In this document: piece by piece, positions 58,912 to 64,000 of the stretch | How the letters are laid out: every line of letters starts with the position of its first letter | Position numbering within the stretch: position 1 is the stretch's first letter | Source: Deinococcus hopiensis KR-140 | Lineage (GTDB): Bacteria; Deinococcota; Deinococci; Deinococcales; Deinococcaceae | NCBI RefSeq assembly: GCF_900176165.1 | Contig: NZ_FWWU01000009.1 | Coordinates: 2,172,501 to 2,236,500, forward strand | Direction: 5' to 3' | DNA length: 64,000 nucleotides | Notes under the pieces: model-generated | Seen by the model: the letters and a program-made list of their open reading frames with translations, nothing else | Databases searched by the model: none | What the model was told of the DNA's origin: nothing | Translations under genes and position numbers: made by a program

Positions 58912-60348
58912 ATGACTGCTCCCCGTCCGCTCGACGCCGTGATCGTGGGAGGAGGACCCAACGGCCTGGCCGCCGCCGTGACGCTGGCACGGGCCGGCCT
59001 GAAGGTGCGGGTGCTGGAGCGGCACGAACGGGTGGGCGGCGGCCTGAGCAGTGCCGAACTGACACGGCCCGGCTTCGTCCACGACTTCGGCAGCGCCATT
59101 CATCCCCTCGGCCTCGCGTCGCCCGCCTTTCGCGGGTGGCCGCTGCACGCCTTCGGGCTGCGGTGGGTCCAGCCCGCCGCGCCGTTCGGGCACGTGCTCG
59201 AAGACGGTATGGGCGTGGTGATCGGGCGTGATCTGGACGCGGCGGTGCAGGCCCTCGGGGCAGACGGGGAGCGGTGGCGGGCCCTGTTCGCTCCCCTCGT
59301 GGCGCAGTGGCGCGAACTGCTGGACGACGTGCTGCGGCCCATTCCCCGACTGCCCCGGCATCCTTTCACGCTGGCACGGTTCGGGCTGCGGGCACTGCCC
59401 CCAGCGGCCCTGACGGCGCACCTCTTCCGCACCCGGGAGGCGCGGGCGGCGTGGGCCGGACTGGCCGCCCACAGCAATCTGCCCCTGTCCACCCCGGGCA
59501 CGGGCGCGGCTCCGCTGATTCTGGGCACGCTCGCGCATGCGGTGGGCTGGCCCTTTCCGGCGGGGGGCGCCCAGGCACTCGCGGACGCCCTGGCCGCCTA
59601 CCTGCGCTTCCTGGGAGGCGAGATCGAGACGGGGGTGGCGGTGCGGACCCAGCACGATCTGCCCCCGGCGCGGGCAGTGCTGGTGGATTCCAGCCCGGAG
59701 GTGCTGCTGGAAGTGCTGGGAAAGCGCACCACCCCGGGTTACGCCGCCTGGCTGCGCCGCTACCGGTACGGTCCGGGCCTGCTGAAGCTCGACTACGCGC
59801 TGTCGGGACCGGTGCCCTGGCGTGACCCGGCACTTGGGCAGGCGGGAACCCTTCATCTGGGTGGCGCGGCGGAAGCCATCACCCAGGCCGAGGCCGAGGT
59901 GGCGCGGGGCGCCCTGCCTGAACGTCCCTATGTGCTCGCCGCCCAGCACACCCCTTTCGATCCCTCGCGGGCGCCGGTGGGGGGGCATACCTTCTGGGCC
60001 TACGCGCACGTTCCGCCCGGGACGCCGGACACCTACGCCGCCCGAATCGAGGCGCAGATCGAGCGGGCCGCTCCCGGGTTCCGAGACCTCGTGCTGGGCC
60101 GCCGGGTCACGAACGCGCGGCAACTTCAGGCCTTCAGCCCCGTATTTCAGGGCGGTGACGTGAACGGAGGGCGCGGAGACCTGTGGGGCCTGCTCGCCCG
60201 TCCCGTGCCCTCCCCCACCCCGTACCGAACGCCCGTCCCCGGCATCTACCTGTGCGGCAGCGCCACGCCCCCCGGCGGCGGCATCCACGGCATGAGCGGG
60301 TACTGGGCAGCACAGGCGGCGTTGGCGGACGTATTCGGACGGCGGTAA
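58912..60348 (+). CDS. FAD-dependent phytoene-desaturase-like oxidoreductase
   Basis: A protein of 478 residues; the ATG at 58912 is 6 nt after TACCCT. The dinucleotide-binding motif is AVIVGGGPNGLAAAVTLARA (about residues 9-28), followed by VRVLERHERVGGGLSSAELT. The C-terminal FAD contact is IYLCGSATPPGGGIHGMSGY. It is related to carotenoid desaturases and ketolases (CrtI/CrtO superfamily). No other carotenoid genes are adjacent, so the substrate is open. Confidence 0.85.
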   Translation: MTAPRPLDAVIVGGGPNGLAAAVTLARAGLKVRVLERHERVGGGLSSAELTRPGFVHDFGSAIHPLGLASPAFRGWPLHAFGLRWVQPAAPFGHVLEDGMGVVIGRDLDAAVQALGADGERWRALFAPLVAQWRELLDDVLRPIPRLPRHPFTLARFGLRALPPAALTAHLFRTREARAAWAGLAAHSNLPLSTPGTGAAPLILGTLAHAVGWPFPAGGAQALADALAAYLRFLGGEIETGVAVRTQHDLPPARAVLVDSSPEVLLEVLGKRTTPGYAAWLRRYRYGPGLLKLDYALSGPVPWRDPALGQAGTLHLGGAAEAITQAEAEVARGALPERPYVLAAQHTPFDPSRAPVGGHTFWAYAHVPPGTPDTYAARIEAQIERAAPGFRDLVLGRRVTNARQLQAFSPVFQGGDVNGGRGDLWGLLARPVPSPTPYRTPVPGIYLCGSATPPGGGIHGMSGYWAAQAALADVFGRR

Positions 60349-60364
60349 ACGTCGAATCCGTCCT

Positions 60365-60637
60365 TCAGTCGCCCACGAACACCTGCCGCTCGTACATGCC
60401 GGGAGCCTCGGCGGCGCGCAACGCCCGCCCCGCCTGCTCGCGCAGCCGCCCCAGCACGAGGGCGGTGACGGGGCCCTCGCCATACATCGCCAGGGCGTCG
60501 CGCGTGACGAAAATTTCCAGCCCACGCTCCCCCGATGCGTCCGTCACCCGGAAGACGCGGCCCTCCAGCGTGTCCGACTGGTCCACCTGCATGTTGTCGG
60601 GAAAGCCCATCTGCCGCACCTGTGCCTGAAACTCCAT
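60365..60637 (-). CDS. Small hypothetical protein, 90 aa
   Basis: The ATG at 60637 is 4 nt after the stop of the DUF885-type gene, so it is the second gene of that operon. It is soluble, beta-rich in the first half (LEGRVFRVTDASGERGLEIF) and helical in the second (TALVLGRLREQAGRALRAAE). No family is recognised. Confidence 0.65.
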   Translation of the reverse strand: MEFQAQVRQMGFPDNMQVDQSDTLEGRVFRVTDASGERGLEIFVTRDALAMYGEGPVTALVLGRLREQAGRALRAAEAPGMYERQVFVGD

Positions 60638-60641
60638 GGGC

Positions 60642-61841
60642 CTATTGTGCCTGCCCCAGCACCTCCCGCATCTGCCCCGGGGTCAGCGGCTCTTGCAGCA
60701 GGCGGCGAAAACCTTCCGGGCCGAGGCGCTCCATCCAGCCTTCCACCAGATCGTCGCCCACGGTGTAGGTGAAGATGTAGGCGCGGAAGTTGGGCTGCGA
60801 GATAAAGCGCAGGGTCTGGCGGGCGCGGGCCTCCGTCGCCACGTTGTAACGCTGAACGAAGTCCAGCACCTCAGCCTCGGGAGCACCGTCGGCGTGGAGC
60901 ATCAGGGCCGCCGCGCCGCTCACGCCCTTCAGACCCTGGGTGGCGCGGCTGGCGGCGAGGTAGGCGCGTACGTCTCCAGGGTCCAGCCCGGCCAGGGCTG
61001 CGAGCTCGCCCGTCAGCCAGCTGTCCAGTTCTCCGCGCTCCATAACGGCCGCTCGGGCGTTCATGGCGATGCCCTCGCTGACCACACACTCGGGCGCGTT
61101 GATGAGCTGGATGCCGTGTTCGCGCCAGCCGCGCTCGCGCGCCAGGCGGGCCTCTTTGGTGGCGTGCTCGGTGTGGTGGCCAGGGTAGCCCTCGTGGGCG
61201 AGCAGATCGGGCAGGCGGGGCAGCAGTACAGGCAGGTCCGTGTTGACGTCGATTCGGCTCTGCAAGTTGCCCAGCGGCCAGTTGTATCCACCCCAGGGCT
61301 TGTCGCTCACCAGACCGATGGTGAAGTTCTCTCCGTCCGGCAGCCCGAAGCGCTTACGGGTGCGCGCCCGCAACTCGGCCAGGATGGGTTCGGCCACCCG
61401 CAGAATGTCCTCCCGGCGCAGGGCCACCCGCACGTTCAGCGCCTCCTGGCGCGCATTCAGGGAGCCGGAACCGGGCAGCACGTCTTCCAGTTCGCGTAGC
61501 GCCGCCTCCAATTCGTCCTCCTTCGCCCGTACGGGCCCGATATCGAACAGGCCGCGCACCTCGTCCTCGTAGGGCAACGCCTCTCCCGACAGCATGCGTG
61601 TCAACGTGTGCATCGCCCGCACCTGGGCGAGCAGGAAGGGGCGGCGCTCGGCGTCCTCCACCTCAGCGACGTCGGCGAGCAGGCGCTCGGCCTCGGCGCG
61701 CAGCTCGGCGGGGTCCCGTTTCGTGCGGTCTGCCCACTCCGGCGGCCCCCCGTATCCGTCCACGAAGCCCTCTGAATGGGCATCAATGGCGTGCGCGAGG
61801 CGGATATAACGCTCGGCGGGGTCCGGCTGCGTTGGGGTCAT
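60642..61841 (-). CDS. DUF885-type metallopeptidase-like protein
   Basis: A protein of 399 residues; the ATG at 61841 is 6 nt after TATCCT (61853-61848). The motif LLAHEGYPGHHTEHATKEAR (about residues 214-233) is the HExxHH-like zinc site of the DUF885 family, with VSEGIAMNARAAVME downstream offering the third ligand. Members are putative dipeptidases or carboxypeptidases. No signal peptide is seen, so it acts in the cytoplasm. Confidence 0.8.
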   Translation of the reverse strand: MTPTQPDPAERYIRLAHAIDAHSEGFVDGYGGPPEWADRTKRDPAELRAEAERLLADVAEVEDAERRPFLLAQVRAMHTLTRMLSGEALPYEDEVRGLFDIGPVRAKEDELEAALRELEDVLPGSGSLNARQEALNVRVALRREDILRVAEPILAELRARTRKRFGLPDGENFTIGLVSDKPWGGYNWPLGNLQSRIDVNTDLPVLLPRLPDLLAHEGYPGHHTEHATKEARLARERGWREHGIQLINAPECVVSEGIAMNARAAVMERGELDSWLTGELAALAGLDPGDVRAYLAASRATQGLKGVSGAAALMLHADGAPEAEVLDFVQRYNVATEARARQTLRFISQPNFRAYIFTYTVGDDLVEGWMERLGPEGFRRLLQEPLTPGQMREVLGQAQ

Positions 61842-61853
61842 GGGCGCAGGATA

Positions 61854-62607
61854 ACGGGGACGGGGAAACAGGCCGCCTGAAGAGAATTCGCACCCACCGG
61901 AGGACCGCGCAGGCTACACCGGAAGCCCCGGAGCTCTGCCCGGGACCTGCTGACCGCCAGTACCACCCCACTGGAAGGCGGACATGACCTCGACGTCCCC
62001 AGCCCCTGGGCCTACTCGCGTGCGCCTGCGCAAGCTGCTGTGGGCCTACGCCGTACGCGGCCCACAGCCTGCCGCGGGTGGAAGCTGGGCAAATCCTGGT
62101 GCCGCTGGGGGAGGCGTGCGGTCTCTTCTCGCCCATTGCCTTGCCCGGCGGGGAGAGGCAGCGGGCAGCGTAAAACGGCAGGGGACCGTCACCAAAGTGC
62201 CCGTGCTGTGGCAAAACGGGGACAGGACGCCTCCGCACCGCGGGAAGCGTCCCCGGGACCCGCGCCCGCAGATGGTGGACCGGACGCCGCACGTCCACCC
62301 GCCGCGGGTTCCGCTCCCGGTGCAGCGCGTGCGGCGTCGGGAGGGGGACGCACACCTCTATCTCTCCGGGGCCCCGCCACAGACCGAAGTCCATCTGTTT
62401 TTCAAGGAGAGCGGCCGCGGTGGTGGGCGCCGTGAGGGGGCACAAAATTCGCACACCGGGTGTGCGCCGCAGCCCCTTTCGCTGCTCGCTTACCCACGGG
62501 AAATGCCCACCTGATTTCAGTTCGTCTCTACCCCCGCGGTGCCGCAACCCCACGGAGGCCCGCCCTTCCCTCACCCTTCCTGAACCCGGCCGGGCCGCGG
62601 GCGTGCG
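61854..62607. other. Intergenic region with decayed coding traces
   Basis: About 750 bases without an intact gene. Plus-strand pieces that read like protein occur in different frames: RDLLTASTTPLEGGHDLDVP (61949 onward), SLPRVEAGQILVPLGEACGL (about 62064-62123) ending RQRAA at a TAA, and CPCCGKTGTGRLR with CSACG further on, a zinc-ribbon-like pair. A 15-bp palindrome (GCACACCGGGTGTGC) lies near 62451. I read this as one or two dead genes of unknown type. Confidence 0.4.
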
Positions 62608-62613
62608 TACAAT
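62608..62613 (+). promoter_or_regulatory. TAnnnT -10 element of plsY
   Basis: TACAAT lies 7 nt before the GTG at 62621. Confidence 0.55.
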
Positions 62614-62620
62614 TAACTGC

Positions 62621-63247
62621 GTGACTGTGCCCGCCCACCTCGCGCTCGCCCTCCCGGCCCTGGTGGCCTCGTACCTGATCGGCTCGGTGCCCGCCGCCGC
62701 CTGGGTGGCCCGCGCCCGGGGAGTGGACATCCGCAAGGTGGGCAGCGGCAACAGCGGAGCCACCAACGTGCTGCGCTCGCTGGGCAAGGGCCCGGCGCTG
62801 GGCGTGGCCCTCTTCGACATCCTCAAGGGAGCGCTGGCCGTGGGTCTGGCGCACCTGCTGGGGCTGGGGCCGGTGTGGGCCGCGGTGTGCGGTGTGGCGG
62901 CCGTGCTCGGCCACAACTTCAGCCCCTTCCTGAACTGGCGGGGCGGTAAGGGCGTGGCGACGAGCTTCGGAACCATTGCGGCGCTAGACCCGGTGGTGGG
63001 CGCGGTGGTCTTTGCGGTGGGGGCGAGTTGCATGTGGCTCACGCGCTACGTCAGCGCGGGCAGCATTCTGGGAGCGCTGACGGGAGCCGCCGTGTCGGTG
63101 GCGCTGGGCCGCCCGTGGTGGTTGGTCGTGGTGGTGGCTGGCCTCTCCACGCTGCTGACTTGGCAGCATCGGGACAACATCACGCGGCTGCACGCCGGAA
63201 CCGAGCGGCGGCTGGGCGAGCCCAAGTCGAGCAAGCCCAAAGTGTAG
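62621..63247 (+). CDS. plsY: Acyl-phosphate:glycerol-3-phosphate acyltransferase
   Basis: A protein of 208 residues from the GTG at 62621, chosen because of the TACAAT box 7 nt upstream; the longer open frame before it is not membrane-protein-like. PlsY motifs: YLIGSVPAAAWVARARGVDI (motif 1), VGSGNSGATNVLRSLGKGPA, and LGHNFSPFLNWRGGKGVATS (motif 2), with five to seven membrane helices. It acylates glycerol-3-phosphate in the first step of phospholipid synthesis. Confidence 0.93.
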   Translation: MTVPAHLALALPALVASYLIGSVPAAAWVARARGVDIRKVGSGNSGATNVLRSLGKGPALGVALFDILKGALAVGLAHLLGLGPVWAAVCGVAAVLGHNFSPFLNWRGGKGVATSFGTIAALDPVVGAVVFAVGASCMWLTRYVSAGSILGALTGAAVSVALGRPWWLVVVVAGLSTLLTWQHRDNITRLHAGTERRLGEPKSSKPKV

Positions 63248-63349
63248 GCATTCGTCCCACGCCCCGGTCCCCTGCGCTATTCTGGAGGAGTCATTCCATC
63301 AGGAGAGAAGCCGGACGGGGTTCAGCCCGCCCCGGCGCGGGGAGCGTTC

Positions 63350-63649
63350 ATGCCGGTCAGGATTCGGATTTACGGTCACGAGGCCACTTTTGCCGGGGGG
63401 CAGTGGACCTGCGCGGACGACAGCCTTCAGGCCATGCTGCAGGCCCTCGCCGATCCGCGCGCCACCACGCCCGAACAGGAACACGTCCACGCCCTGTATG
63501 CGGCCGGGCGCTTTGGTGGCCTGATCGCCACTCCCCAGGGCTGGGAAGCCGCTCCCCACCCCGAGGCCGAGATCCGTATGGAGGACATCGCCCCGACGCG
63601 GCGGCCCGAGCAGAGTGGATGGCTGTCGTTTCTGAAACGGAAGCGGTAG
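63350..63649 (+). CDS. Hypothetical protein, 99 aa
   Basis: The ATG at 63350 has GGGAG about 6 nt upstream. It is a soluble protein beginning MPVRIRIYGHEATFAGGQWT, with a helical centre (DSLQAMLQALADPRATTPEQ) and a basic C-terminus (LSFLKRKR). No family is known. It is downstream of plsY on the same strand with a 102-nt gap. Confidence 0.6.
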   Translation: MPVRIRIYGHEATFAGGQWTCADDSLQAMLQALADPRATTPEQEHVHALYAAGRFGGLIATPQGWEAAPHPEAEIRMEDIAPTRRPEQSGWLSFLKRKR

Positions 63650-63861
63650 GGGCGGGGTCTGGAGCGTGGTCCTCTGCCGTCTCGGTGGCCCCCTCTCCCC
63701 TCGGAGGAGAGGGGGGCGGCGCAGCAGCAGGGTGACCGGTACAGCCCGCAGAGCGGGGGCCAGCAGCCGGCGAAACCGGCCCACAAAACCAACACCCTGG
63801 ACTCCCCCTCCACACCCCCCGTGCCTAGCCCTGCCCCCTTGACCCCCGGCCTCCGGGCCGT

Positions 63862-63867
63862 TACCTT
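63862..63867 (+). promoter_or_regulatory. TAnnnT -10 element of the asd transcript
   Basis: TACCTT lies 6 nt before the leader-peptide ATG at 63874, as in the ilv and leu leaders. Confidence 0.55.
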
Positions 63868-63873
63868 GCCCCT

Positions 63874-63900
63874 ATGTGCCGCCCCACCACCATCACTTGA
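63874..63900 (+). CDS. asd leader peptide (8 aa)
   Basis: The peptide is MCRPTTIT: Thr-Thr-Ile-Thr make up half of it. Threonine and isoleucine are end products of the aspartate-semialdehyde pathway, and mixed Thr/Ile codons are the rule in thr operon leaders. A mutually exclusive hairpin pair ending in a T-run follows, then the start of asd. With only nine codons it is an extremely short attenuator leader. Confidence 0.72.
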   Translation: MCRPTTIT

Positions 63901-63902
63901 CC

Positions 63903-63959
63903 CGGGCGGCCTGCGTTGTTTACAGCCGCCCGCAAGATGCGTGGCGGATTTTTTCTTTT
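63903..63959 (+). terminator. asd attenuator: competing hairpins and T-run
   Basis: CGGGCGGC (63903-63910) can pair with GCCGCCCG (63925-63932). Alternatively CCGCCCGC (63926-63933) pairs with GCGTGGCGG (63939-63947, one bulged T), followed by ATTTTTTCTTTT. The two foldings share 63926-63932 and exclude one another. Confidence 0.78.
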
Positions 63960-63975
63960 GGGAAGGGGTTTGAAG

Positions 63976-64000
63976 ATGCGCGTAGCGATTGTGGGAGCCA
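63976..64000 (+). CDS. asd: Aspartate-semialdehyde dehydrogenase, start only
   Basis: The ATG at 63976 with GGAAGGGG about 8 nt upstream begins MRVAIVGA, the N-terminal Rossmann strand and loop of Asd. The window ends here. The identification rests on these eight residues and on the Thr/Ile leader upstream. The enzyme makes aspartate semialdehyde, the substrate of the homoserine dehydrogenase encoded at 28615-29598. Confidence 0.65.

Noticed and set aside
58771..60525. Upstream extension of the Ser/Thr kinase frame
   Set aside because: It runs antisense to the FAD oxidoreductase gene; the kinase begins at 58770, next to a TAnnnT box, with the glycine-rich loop close to that start.
61783..63042. 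419-codon minus-strand frame
   Set aside because: It crosses the starts of two well-supported genes (the DUF885-type gene and plsY) and is His/Arg/Pro-rich without domain.

Overview
The window looks like a Deinococcus chromosome. The grounds are high G+C, a core set typical of the genus (GT35 glucan phosphorylase with an N-terminal DUF3417-type region, PlsY, TatA, an ECF sigma/anti-sigma pair), and a recurrent promoter signature: a TAnnnT -10 element placed 6-8 nt before the start codon. That spacing leaves no room for a 5' UTR and matches the widespread leaderless transcription established for Deinococcus. No species can be assigned from the sequence alone.

Positions 1 to about 25,500 are accessory DNA, probably an integrated element whose right end is a tRNA-Ala(UGC) gene (25515-25589, minus). 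Reading towards that tRNA, it holds: a P-loop helicase cut by the left edge; uncharacterised genes; a candidate defence/restriction unit made of a PLD-nuclease/SNF2-type helicase fusion, an Eco57I/PglX-like adenine methyltransferase with a decayed AlbA-type tail, and a helical protein of unknown role; a plasmid-like module (TnpB-like RuvC nuclease, primase-polymerase-like protein, a replication-relaxation-like protein, a DNA-binding coiled-coil protein); a small basic repeat protein; a serine recombinase; two immunity-type genes without a toxin; and an XRE regulator overlapping a tyrosine integrase next to the tRNA.

From 25.6 kb on the DNA is core chromosome: CCA-adding enzyme, GH13 amylase with a LacI-type operator, homoserine dehydrogenase, RF1 with an upstream ORF, Nudix hydrolase, ECF sigma/anti-sigma, TatA, RluD-family synthase, a DEAD-box RNA helicase with an upstream ORF, ilvB-ilvN-ilvC, leuA, a large GAF/PAS histidine kinase, an EamA transporter, a cupredoxin, alpha-glucan phosphorylase, a second TatA, a Ser/Thr kinase with PQQ-type repeats, a carotenoid-desaturase-like oxidoreductase, a DUF885-type protein, plsY and the start of asd.

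The most notable non-coding signal is a set of three amino-acid attenuators. Very short leader peptides precede ilvB (Ile-Leu-Val-Val-Val-Leu-Ile), leuA (five Leu) and asd (Thr-Thr-Ile-Thr). Each is followed by a terminator with a competing pairing, and each starts 6 nt after a TAnnnT box, so the leaders appear to be translated from leaderless transcripts. Two further leaderless upstream ORFs overlap the starts of prfA and the DEAD-box helicase by TTGA and ATGA. There are also two dispersed repeat families, one MITE-like and one with a covarying hairpin, and several decayed genes (DUF952, comM tail, AlbA domain).
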